A stretch of DNA of 64,000 nt. Origin: CAWDMC01 sp963803295 (GTDB lineage Bacteria; Acidobacteriota; Terriglobia; UBA7540). The stretch lies in the NCBI GenBank assembly GCA_963803295.1, contig CAWDMC010000004.1, forward strand, positions 186,001 to 250,000, in the 5' to 3' direction. Shown one piece after another: positions 8,657-15,916 of this stretch. Positions within the stretch are counted from its first letter, which is position 1, and every line of letters starts with the position of its first letter. The notes below the pieces were generated by a model. The model searched no databases. It saw only the letters and a list, made by a program, of their open reading frames with translations, and was not told the DNA's origin. The translations under genes were made by a program, and so were the position numbers.

Positions 8657-8757
8657 CATTCCTCCCCAAGGAGACAGAGGCCACGAGCCAGCAGCGGGAT
8701 GAAGCAAGGCGTCGCCCGCGACTTTTCATTCCGGCAGTGGCTGCAAGAATCTCTACT

Positions 8758-9696
8758 CTACACCTTTCCCAGGCGGGTCAAAACTTCGTTGAGCGAGACG
8801 AGATCCTCCACGTGAAGACACTCGGCCTGGCGGTCGATCTGGCGCATTAGCCCCGCAAGCACCTTGCCCGGTCCGACCTCGACGAACAGGTCAACTCCCT
8901 CCTGCCGCAGCAACCGCATGGATTGCTCCCAACGCACCGGAGCGGTGACCTGGCGCTTCAATCCGTCGCGGACCTCGGACGCGGCGTGCACGATTCGGGC
9001 ATCCGCGTTATTGACCAGCGGAATTGCAGGATCCTGGATTGCGAGCGCGTCGAGGTCCAGCGCCAGACGTTCCTGGGCCGGCTGCATCAGTGCGCAATGG
9101 AAGGGAGCACTCACTTTGAGAGGGATGGCTCGCTTGGCGCCCCGCGCCTTCGCCAGCTCCACCGTGCGCCCGACTGCCGCCGCCGCACCCGCAATTACGA
9201 TCTGGCCCGGCGAGTTGAAATTGGCTGCCGAAACCACTTCACCCTGTGCTGCCTCCCGGCATGCCTCATCCACCGACTCAGCATCAAGGCCAAGCAGTGC
9301 CGCCATGGCGCCTACCCCCGAAGGCACCGCCTCCTGCATGTATTGGCCGCGCTTGCGAACCGTCGAGACCGCATCTTCGAGCGCGATCGAGCCCGACGCC
9401 ACCAACGCGGAGAACTCACCCAGGCTATGACCGGCCACGTAATCCGGGCGGACGCCCTTCTCGCCCAGAACCGCCGCCGCCGCGGCCGAGACCGTGAGAA
9501 TCGCCGGCTGGGTATTGGCGGTCAGCTGCAGTTCCTCAGCTGGCCCCTCCCAGCAAAGGTTGGTGAGCGGGAACCCGAGAGCGCGATCGGCGACTTCAAA
9601 GACGCGCCGCGCGACCGCAAAGTTGCTGGCCAGCTCACGCCCCATGCCGGGAATCTGCGAGCCTTGGCCAGGAAAAAGGAATGCGATTTTCTGCAT
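8758..9696 (-). CDS. fabD: Malonyl-CoA:ACP transacylase
   Basis: 312 residues from ATG 9696 (MQKIAFLFPGQGSQ). The FPGQGSQ oxyanion loop, the nucleophile serine in AGHSLGEFSAL, an active-site Arg region and the catalytic His in APFHCALM are all present. It transfers malonyl from CoA to ACP to supply FabH and FabF. No strong ribosome-binding site precedes ATG 9696; the in-frame extension to 9741 would translate a REP-like hairpin and is rejected. It lies between fabH and fabG. The weak initiation region next to the repeat is the only oddity. Confidence 0.96.
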   Translation of the reverse strand: MQKIAFLFPGQGSQIPGMGRELASNFAVARRVFEVADRALGFPLTNLCWEGPAEELQLTANTQPAILTVSAAAAAVLGEKGVRPDYVAGHSLGEFSALVASGSIALEDAVSTVRKRGQYMQEAVPSGVGAMAALLGLDAESVDEACREAAQGEVVSAANFNSPGQIVIAGAAAAVGRTVELAKARGAKRAIPLKVSAPFHCALMQPAQERLALDLDALAIQDPAIPLVNNADARIVHAASEVRDGLKRQVTAPVRWEQSMRLLRQEGVDLFVEVGPGKVLAGLMRQIDRQAECLHVEDLVSLNEVLTRLGKV

Positions 9697-9704
9697 GAGA
9701 TCGG

Positions 9705-9755
9705 GTAGCGCCGCCGTCCCGGCATTCTCTAATGCCGGCAAGATGCCTGCGCTAC
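9705..9755. repeat. REP-like inverted repeat in the fabH-fabD gap
   Basis: 51 bp bounded by GTAGCGC and GCGCTAC and containing the perfect hairpin CCGGCATT-CTCT-AATGCCGG. Its ends match the GTAGCG/CGCTAC ends of the copies at 14503 and 43540, although the middle differs. It lies immediately upstream of fabD in the transcript and may affect mRNA stability or fabD translation. Confidence 0.6.
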
Positions 9756-9771
9756 GAGAGTGTTCGATTAC

Positions 9772-10752
9772 TTACCACCGCATCAGCACGCCGGCCCAGG
9801 TAACCCCGGCGCCAAACGAGGTCATCAGCACGAGGTCACCCTTCTTAACCCATCCGCCCCGGACACATTCGTCAAGACAAAGCGGAATGGAGGCCGATGA
9901 GGTGTTTCCGATGCGCGCAATATTTGAATAGACCTTCTGGGGCGGCAGGCCGAGTCGCTCCCGAACCGCGTCGGTTATGCGCTGATTGGCCTGATGGGGA
10001 ATGAACAGATCGATCTGATCGGGCGTTGCACCGCCCTTCTCCAGCACGCTGCGTGAGACCTCCTCCATGCTGCGTACCGCCACCTTGAACAGCTCGTTGC
10101 CTTTCATCTTGATGTAGTGCAGTCCGCCCTGCACGGTTTTCAAACTGGTGGGATGCGCTGTACCGCCCCCTGGAATGTACAGCGTCTCGGAGTACTGCCC
10201 GTCGGTGTGGAGCTCCGTGGCGATGATGCCGGAGGGTGGTTCGGCCGGTCCCAGCACCGCCGCGGCCACGCCGTCGCCGAAAAGCACGCAAGTGGCGCGA
10301 TCCTTAAAGTCGACGTAGGGCGAAAGCAGTTCGGCGCCGACCACCAAGGCGTATTTAGCCTTGCCCGTGCAAATAAACCGCTCGGCTACTGTCGCGCCGA
10401 ACAGAAACCCGGAGCAGGCAGCGGCCATATCGAAGGCGCAGCACGTCGTCCCCCCCAATCCCCGCTGTATGAAAGCAGCCGTTGAGGGCAAAGGCATGTC
10501 GGGCGAAATGGTCGAGCAAATGATCAGTTCAAGCTGTTTGGCCTTGATGCCGGCCATGTCGAGCGCTTTCTTTGCAGCTTTGATGGAAAGCGATGAGGTC
10601 GTGTCCCCCGAGGCAATGCGGCGGCGCTCCCTGATGCCCGTCCGCTCTTGTATCCACTGGTCGGTCGTGTCGACGACTTTTTCGAGATCGCGGTTGGTGA
10701 TTACTTTATCCGGCAGCGCTGCACCGGTACCTAGAATTGCTGCTGAACCCAT
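9772..10752 (-). CDS. fabH: 3-oxoacyl-[acyl-carrier-protein] synthase III
   Basis: 326 residues from ATG 10752 with AGGAG six bases upstream; the frame extends to 10866 but without a start signal. The FabH Cys-His-Asn triad is clear: Cys in MAAACSGFLFG, His in FIPHQANQRI, Asn in ARIGNTSSAS. It starts fatty-acid synthesis by condensing acetyl-CoA (or a branched acyl-CoA) with malonyl-ACP. Between plsX and fabD, in the usual order. Substrate preference for branched primers, common in this phylum, cannot be judged from the sequence alone. Confidence 0.97.
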   Translation of the reverse strand: MGSAAILGTGAALPDKVITNRDLEKVVDTTDQWIQERTGIRERRRIASGDTTSSLSIKAAKKALDMAGIKAKQLELIICSTISPDMPLPSTAAFIQRGLGGTTCCAFDMAAACSGFLFGATVAERFICTGKAKYALVVGAELLSPYVDFKDRATCVLFGDGVAAAVLGPAEPPSGIIATELHTDGQYSETLYIPGGGTAHPTSLKTVQGGLHYIKMKGNELFKVAVRSMEEVSRSVLEKGGATPDQIDLFIPHQANQRITDAVRERLGLPPQKVYSNIARIGNTSSASIPLCLDECVRGGWVKKGDLVLMTSFGAGVTWAGVLMRW

Positions 10753-10934
10753 AGTTTCTCCTGAACACAAAACAAGGTCGGCCGACCGAAGGCGATCCAG
10801 GTGCGAACCACGGCGCTCACCCTGGCTCGACCTACATCCCCGCGGCGCCGCCTGCAGGATTAACATTCAGGCGCCATATTATGACAAAAAGATACGAGCT
10901 TGGTGACGCCGTCCGAACTTCGAAATAAGTCAAT

Positions 10935-12005
10935 TCAAGCCTCAGCCCGCTCTGGATCCGGCTCCTCACTTTGCACCTTCAGCCGCGCAGGCTTGGGGCC
11001 GTCGCTCCTCGAGGCGAGTTCACGCTCGATTTTCTCATTCACCCGTCCACCAGCGAACCCGGCCGCTACGCGAACGGCATTCTTGATCGCCTTCGCGTTC
11101 GATCCGCCGTGGCAGATGATGCAGACGCCGCGCACGCCCAGAAGTGGGGCTCCCCCGTATTCCGAGTAGTCGACGCGCTTCTTAAAATTCTGGTAGGCCT
11201 TGCGGGAGAGAACATAGCCAACCTTGGAGGAAATCGTGCTGGAAAGCGCCTCCTTAAGCATGGCCGTTACCGTTTCTATGAGCCCCTCGCTGATCTTCAA
11301 GGCCACGTTGCCGATGAAGCCATCGCAGACGATCACATCGACCTTGCCGTTGTACAGGTCGCGCCCCTCAACGTTGCCCACGAAGTCGATCGGCAATTGC
11401 TTCAGCAACGCCATGGCATCGCGGGTGAGATCATTGCCCTTGTGTTCCTCAGCGCCAATCGAGAGAAGGCCTACCCGCGGCCGTTCCTTGCCAAAAATCA
11501 TCCGGTAGTAGATTTCGCCCATCACTGCGAACTGCTGCAGATGGGTAGGCTTGCAGTCAACGTTTGCGCCTACATCGACGAGCACAGCGGCCGTTCGCTT
11601 GGAAGTGGGGAACGCCTGGGCGAGGGCCGGACGGTCCACGCCTTCGAGCGTGCCGAGCACGATCTTGGCCGTAGTCATCACTGCGCCGGTATTGCCGGCG
11701 CTAATCATCCCGTCGGCCCGGCCTTCCCGCACTAGGCGCGCCACCACCCGGATCGAGGCGTCGCGCTTGCGCCGGAAGGCTTTGGCCGCCACGTCGTGCA
11801 TGGTGATGACTTCGCTGGCGTGCACGATTTCGATGCCAAGTCGCTTGGGCGCAACACCTTGCCGCTCGAATTCGGAGTCAAGCAGGTCTTTCGGTCCCAC
11901 CAGCAGAATCTGGGCGTGGCCTTCGCGGGCGGCCTGGATGACGCCCTCCACTTCTGGCGTAGGAGCCGCATCGGTGCCCATGGCGTCAACGGCAATGCGT
12001 TGCAT
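10935..12005 (-). CDS. plsX: Phosphate acyltransferase PlsX
   Basis: 356 residues beginning MQRIAVDAMGTDAAP, the family start (VDAMGGD). Other family blocks visible are ISAGNTGAVM, VDVGANVDCKP, SIGAEEHKGN, CDGFIGNVALK and the GGAPLLGVRG loop. It converts acyl-ACP to acyl-phosphate for PlsY in phospholipid synthesis, peripherally at the membrane. The C-terminal ~20 residues are charged and unstructured. No good Shine-Dalgarno sequence is visible before ATG 12005; the gene is about 200 bp downstream of rpmF and 180 bp upstream of fabH, and these spacers are wider than in many relatives. Confidence 0.96.
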   Translation of the reverse strand: MQRIAVDAMGTDAAPTPEVEGVIQAAREGHAQILLVGPKDLLDSEFERQGVAPKRLGIEIVHASEVITMHDVAAKAFRRKRDASIRVVARLVREGRADGMISAGNTGAVMTTAKIVLGTLEGVDRPALAQAFPTSKRTAAVLVDVGANVDCKPTHLQQFAVMGEIYYRMIFGKERPRVGLLSIGAEEHKGNDLTRDAMALLKQLPIDFVGNVEGRDLYNGKVDVIVCDGFIGNVALKISEGLIETVTAMLKEALSSTISSKVGYVLSRKAYQNFKKRVDYSEYGGAPLLGVRGVCIICHGGSNAKAIKNAVRVAAGFAGGRVNEKIERELASRSDGPKPARLKVQSEEPDPERAEA

Positions 12006-12205
12006 GATGAAGTGAAAGGGACACGGTGGAGACGTGCGGCCAGTCTTCCGGCTCTGAGCGCTCCGGCGAAGCTCCTCTCAACCGTTGGTAGCCAGATCAG
12101 GAAGTAGCAGGAAAGCCCAAGCGGAGGTGGAACCTGCATCCAGCCAAATCCCGGACGGATACCTCTCAAGCCATCCGAGCGATCCGGTAAGCGCAAGATC
12201 CGAAG

Positions 12206-12391
12206 CTAGCCCTGCTCTTTTACCAAAACCGCCTCCCGGCCCCGGTAATAGCCGCAGTGTGGACAGGCCTGGTGTGGCAGCTTGGCCTCGTGACAGTGCG
12301 GGCACTCCGCGATTGACTGGAAGGGCAGGAAATCATGGGCCCGGCGGCGATTCTTTCGAGCCTTGGAATGTCGTCGTTTGGGATTCGGCAT
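12206..12391 (-). CDS. rpmF: 50S ribosomal protein L32 (zinc-binding form)
   Basis: 61 residues starting MPNPKRRHSKARKNRRR, the hallmark of L32. Two CxxC pairs (CPHCHEA and CPHCGYYRG) form the zinc ribbon of the C+ form. It is preceded by AAGGAA six bases from the ATG. It lies between yceD and plsX, a gene order conserved very widely, which ties ribosome assembly to lipid synthesis genes. Confidence 0.97.
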   Translation of the reverse strand: MPNPKRRHSKARKNRRRAHDFLPFQSIAECPHCHEAKLPHQACPHCGYYRGREAVLVKEQG

Positions 12392-12591
12392 TGGTTCCTT
12401 CTCTAAGCTCCTGATGTCTGGATCAACTGGGACAGGAAACGTCGAACCTTAATTCTCGCGACGAGGCCAAGCCCAGGTTCCGAGTTATTCTGATCGCATC
12501 GCGACCGTTCTGCCGCGACATAGGCTTCCGCGCGATCCCAGTATCGAACGGCGAAGTTCTACAGCTCAGGGACCTTGCCGTGGGCGATCCA

Positions 12592-13095
12592 CTACTTGAG
12601 CGAGGCGAAAGGGGAATCCCGTTCAGGCGCCGCGCAGCCACATTCCCGCTGGTTGCGATTGACTCCACAAACAGGGCAAAGGCCCCGGCATCCCTCTGCG
12701 CATATTACCTTCATCGGCATCGCCAGTATCACCTGCTCGGCAACCAAGTCGGTGGTGTCAATTCCTTCACCGGTGAAAAACCCGACTTCCAGTTCGTCCG
12801 GCGAAATCTCGACTTCCTCTTCCCGAGCAATCGTTTCCATCGGCCGATAGATCACATCGAATTCACGACTGATCGGAAGCGTCACGGAGTTCAGGCAGCG
12901 ATCGCAAGTGGACTCCAATTTGCCGTTGACGCGACCTCTAATACGGATCTCCGCCCCTGTGAGTTCCGCAACCGCGTCCAGCCACATCGGACCCACTTGC
13001 CGAAAATCGGCTCCATGATAGTCGATTTCACCCGGATCGTATTTCTTGGCAACTACAACCCGGTGGAGCTCCAGCTCCTGCAAGGTGATCAGCAC
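12592..13095 (-). CDS. yceD: YceD/DUF177 family protein (23S rRNA accumulation)
   Basis: 167 residues. The family features visible are GRVNGKLESTCDRCLNSV in the middle and a Cys-rich end, CAEGCRGLCPVCGVNRNQREC, giving metal-binding CxxC pairs. The YceD family is associated with accumulation of 23S rRNA and is nearly always encoded directly before rpmF, as here (200 bp spacer). It is the first gene of the minus-strand lipid cluster; its ATG at 13095 lies about 25-30 bases from the predicted transcription start of a consensus promoter. The exact molecular role of the family remains unsettled. Confidence 0.9.
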   Translation of the reverse strand: MLITLQELELHRVVVAKKYDPGEIDYHGADFRQVGPMWLDAVAELTGAEIRIRGRVNGKLESTCDRCLNSVTLPISREFDVIYRPMETIAREEEVEISPDELEVGFFTGEGIDTTDLVAEQVILAMPMKVICAEGCRGLCPVCGVNRNQRECGCAAPERDSPFASLK

Positions 13096-13121
13096 AGGCG
13101 GCCTCGTAAGGCTGATCAGCC

Positions 13122-13152
13122 ATTATAACCGGCCATTGACGCGAATTGTCAA
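13122..13152 (-). promoter_or_regulatory. Sigma-70-type promoter for the yceD-rpmF-plsX-fab cluster
   Basis: On the minus strand a perfect TTGACA (-35, 13147-13152) and perfect TATAAT (-10, 13122-13127) are separated by 19 bp, just upstream of the yceD start. The spacer is two bases longer than ideal. No operator is evident. Confidence 0.75.
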
Positions 13153-13324
13153 GAAAACCCAGCTTTTGGCAGCTGCTATCATTTCAAAACAATGAGTGGC
13201 CAAGGGATTATCGGTGGACTGCTCAAGGCCAAAATTCATCTTGAACATATTATCGAGGCTGTGATGACCCCGCATTGCGGGCTATCCACACCGCCCTGCC
13301 GACTGAGCGGTGACTCTCGGACAA

Positions 13325-14362
13325 TTATCGGATAGTGATCGGCACGACTTTGCCCTCGCGTGCTGAGCGGTAAATGGCCTCCATAACCACGACGTCCTTC
13401 AAACCCTCCTCGCCGTCAGGTTCGGGATCCCGGCCGCGGCGGACGCAGTCGGCGAAAGCGTCGAGCTCAAGCGCGAATTCGTCCATGCGGGGATAGATCT
13501 TTTCGAACCATCGGCCTCCGATTTTCCCGAAGAGGCGGCGTTCCTCATTCCAGGCGAAAGCCGGATCGAGCGACGCCCAACCCCGTTCGCCTTGAAGACG
13601 CACGAACGCAGATTGAGCCGCGCCAAAGCTGGCGGTGGCCTGGAACACGAGGCCCTCGGGGAAGTTGAGGCGGAAGGCGATACTTTCCTCGACCTCCTGA
13701 AAACGGGCGTCGGTCGACCAGGCGTAGGCCGAAGCCTCCACTGGATCTTGCCCCGTCAACCAGCGAACCGTGTTAACACAGTAGACGCCCACGTCAGGGA
13801 GGGCGCCGCCGCCCGCTAATCCCGCGTTGAAGTGCCAGTGAGTGGCGGGCATGCGCTGGGGTGCGAAGTAGACGCTGAAGGCGGAATGGATCAGTTTCAG
13901 CCGGCCCAGGCGGCCACCCGCAACAAGACGCTTCAAGGCAACACTGGCCGGTTCAAAGTATTTCCGGTAGGCGATCATCAGGCGGACCGAATGCTGCCGC
14001 GCGGCTTCGATCATCTGGCGGCATTCCGCCTCGGTATTGGCCATGGGCTTTTCGCAAAGCACATGCTTTCCCGCCGCTGCAGCGCGGATCACATGGTCCA
14101 CGTGCAGGGCGTTCGGCGTGGCGATGTACACCGCTTCCAGTTCGGGGTCGGCGAGGCACTCGGCATATCGGTCGTAGGTGTAGGTGCGAAGAGCGCCGAA
14201 TTTGCGCGCCAGGCGCTTCGCCTTCGCGGAATCACCACTTACCAATGAAATCAGGCGGGACTTGCGGCTGTTCAGGAAACCCGGCAGCACCGCCCGTTCC
14301 GCGATACTTCCCAGTCCTACCACGGCGTATTTCACCCGAATATCCGTTTTAGCTGCTGGCAT
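13325..14362 (-). CDS. Gfo/Idh/MocA-family NAD(P)-dependent oxidoreductase
   Basis: 345 residues from ATG 14362, with AGGAGG nine bases upstream; a longer reading to 14401 lacks a signal. The N-terminal Rossmann fold has KYAVVGLGSIAERAV and the conserved Glu-Lys-Pro in LCEKPMA at about residue 100; the C-terminal half is the alpha/beta substrate domain with GGGALPDVGVYCVNTVRW. Family members oxidise or reduce sugars, inositols and related polyols, or biliverdin-type compounds; the substrate cannot be told. It stands alone upstream of yceD in the same direction, with its own spacer. A role in sugar metabolism is the general inference. Confidence 0.9.
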   Translation of the reverse strand: MPAAKTDIRVKYAVVGLGSIAERAVLPGFLNSRKSRLISLVSGDSAKAKRLARKFGALRTYTYDRYAECLADPELEAVYIATPNALHVDHVIRAAAAGKHVLCEKPMANTEAECRQMIEAARQHSVRLMIAYRKYFEPASVALKRLVAGGRLGRLKLIHSAFSVYFAPQRMPATHWHFNAGLAGGGALPDVGVYCVNTVRWLTGQDPVEASAYAWSTDARFQEVEESIAFRLNFPEGLVFQATASFGAAQSAFVRLQGERGWASLDPAFAWNEERRLFGKIGGRWFEKIYPRMDEFALELDAFADCVRRGRDPEPDGEEGLKDVVVMEAIYRSAREGKVVPITIR

Positions 14363-14502
14363 CGTTCCCAACCTCCTCCAGGATTGCGGCATTGACTTCA
14401 CTACTGGGGTACCGTTTTGTCAAGAGGATTCCAGGCGCTCCACTTCTGCAGCAACCCTCTACCTACCTGAGCATTACAAATCACAGTGACGCTCGACTCG
14501 AC

Positions 14503-14590
14503 TCTGTAGCGGCGCTGTCCCTTCGCTCTACTCAGGCAGGCTCTCAGCGCCGAAAAACACCGGTGGGGAGACGGCGCCTGCAGGTTCCAC
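14503..14590. repeat. REP-like element, degenerate copy
   Basis: Begins CTGTAGCGGCGCTGTCC and ends with CAGCGCCGAAAAACACCGG and GGCGCCTGCAGG. The beginning matches the copy at 43540 (CTGTAGCGACACTGTCC, then CAGCGCCGCAAAACGCCGG), with about 25 extra bases between the halves. Confidence 0.55.
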
Positions 14591-14765
14591 ATTTTTGCCC
14601 TGCCCAAAACGGGAGGGCCGCAAAAGGCCCTCCCCTACTCAATCTGCGTGTGGTTGTAGGGGAGCACCTTTACGGTACTCCCACTGGAGTTTGTACATCT
14701 TCCTTACGACATCATGGCCAGGATGGCCACGCCACATCGAGGTGGCACGGGCTTCCAGCGCGTGG

Positions 14766-14821
14766 TGGGGAAGCACCATTACGGTGCTCCCATAACGCCG
14801 GCGGGGACACTGGCGCTACAG
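14766..14821. repeat. Hairpin plus REP-like end
   Basis: GGGAAGCACCATTACGGTGC hairpin followed by GCCGGCGGGGACACTGGC and GCTACAG, a variant of the 25-base unit found exactly at 5696 and 43572. Confidence 0.6.
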
Positions 14822-14991
14822 TAAGGCCGTGACGATGACTTGCGGTCGTTGACGCAATGCATCGTACCGCGACATATTGTAAACGGCCGCGTAATCCCGA
14901 GTCGGGAATGACGTCGAGTTCCGCCCACGTCTCGTGAAGCCGCTTTGTATCCAAGACAACTGGACCCCAAAAAAAACCACTGGTTCCGGTG

Positions 14992-15019
14992 TTGACGGGT
15001 TCAGGTCACATGCTATACT
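14992..15019 (+). promoter_or_regulatory. Sigma-70-type promoter for the act-cox operon
   Basis: TTGACG (14992-14997) and TATACT (15014-15019) separated by 16 bp, the best match in the spacer. It leaves a leader of about 200 bases before actA; the leader contains a small stem-loop GTCAGT-gagag-ACTGAC at 15105-15121 whose role is unknown. Confidence 0.65.
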
Positions 15020-15223
15020 GCCCTGTAACCCGGAAGATAGAACTATCAAGTCCGATCTCAAAAGCAGATTCTCAATCGCATCTCTGTGTTGGGCTTAGGA
15101 AAGGTCAGTGAGAGACTGACGGCGCAAATCGGATGTAGCGACTTCCGACGCCGTTTCGAATCCTGGGCTTCGTCCAGGAGCACCTGCGGGGCAAGTTCGA
15201 GACTTCGCTTCGAGGCCTCTTGA

Positions 15224-15883
15224 ATGTCTCAAATCTTTCATCGCAGCACCAACACGCTGGCGCGGGTGAGCATCTTCGGCGCTGTCTTCCTCATCGTCCT
15301 GTTTGCCTATGGGGCCTGGCAGGTGAACATGTCGTCGTATTTCACTGATGCCAAGCTGCCACTGGTGCAGCCGGTGCCTTTCAGCCACAAGCACCACACT
15401 ACGCAGCTCGGCATTGACTGCCGCTATTGCCACACCTCCGTCGAAAACTCGTACTTTGCGGGGATTCCGCCTACGCACACCTGCATGAGTTGCCATTCCA
15501 AGGTGTGGGTGAATGCCCCCATTTTGGCCCCGGTGCGGGAGAGCTATCGGACAGACCGCTCGCTCGAGTGGGCCCGTGTGAACTCGCTGCCCGGTTTCGC
15601 CTATTTCAATCACAGCATTCATATCTACAAGGGAATCGGTTGTACAACCTGCCACGGCCAGATCGGGGAGATGCCGATTACCTGGCGGGATCAGACGCTC
15701 TACATGCGATGGTGCATCGATTGCCACAACCACCCCGAGCAAAAGGTGCGGCCGCGAGCGCGTGTCTTTGATGCGGTTTACACACCTCCACCTGACCAGA
15801 TTGAGATGGGCCGGCGCCTGGTGAAAGAGTATCGAATACTGGACGCCACCCGTTTAACCTCGTGCGAGACGTGCCACCGCTAG
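15224..15883 (+). CDS. actA: Alternative complex III subunit A, pentaheme cytochrome c
   Basis: 219 residues with one N-terminal membrane anchor (VSIFGAVFLIVLFAYGAW) and five heme motifs: CRYCH, CMSCH, CTTCH, CIDCH and CETCH, the number found in ActA. FSHKHH early in the chain supplies distal heme ligands as in cytochrome c3-type proteins. It takes electrons from the quinol-oxidising core and passes them to ActE or the oxidase on the periplasmic side. ATG 15224 has GAGG eight bases upstream. First gene of a plus-strand operon running to 28217. Confidence 0.95.
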   Translation: MSQIFHRSTNTLARVSIFGAVFLIVLFAYGAWQVNMSSYFTDAKLPLVQPVPFSHKHHTTQLGIDCRYCHTSVENSYFAGIPPTHTCMSCHSKVWVNAPILAPVRESYRTDRSLEWARVNSLPGFAYFNHSIHIYKGIGCTTCHGQIGEMPITWRDQTLYMRWCIDCHNHPEQKVRPRARVFDAVYTPPPDQIEMGRRLVKEYRILDATRLTSCETCHR

Positions 15884-15916
15884 CGCAACGTGAAGGATGG
15901 CGTAAAGGATAAGGTG

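Larger units (their letters stand above)
14363..14991. other. Repeat-rich spacer upstream of the alternative complex III operon
   Basis: No gene supported. It holds a REP-like element at about 14503-14590 and two related hairpins, GGGAGCACC...GGTACTCCC (14659-14682) and GGGAAGCACC...GGTGCTCCC (14768-14791), the second running into a REP copy that ends at 14821. Runs such as catggccaggatggccacg (14711-14730) are also palindromic. The accumulation of hairpins suggests several generations of repeat insertion between the two transcription units. Confidence 0.5.

Noticed and set aside
9697..9741. Upstream extension of fabD
   Set aside because: Would translate the REP-like hairpin as PALENAGTAAL; family proteins begin at the MQKIAFLFPGQGSQ position.
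15095..15742. 215-codon minus-strand frame over the actA region
   Set aside because: Opposite a pentaheme cytochrome gene with five CxxCH motifs; no evidence for coding.
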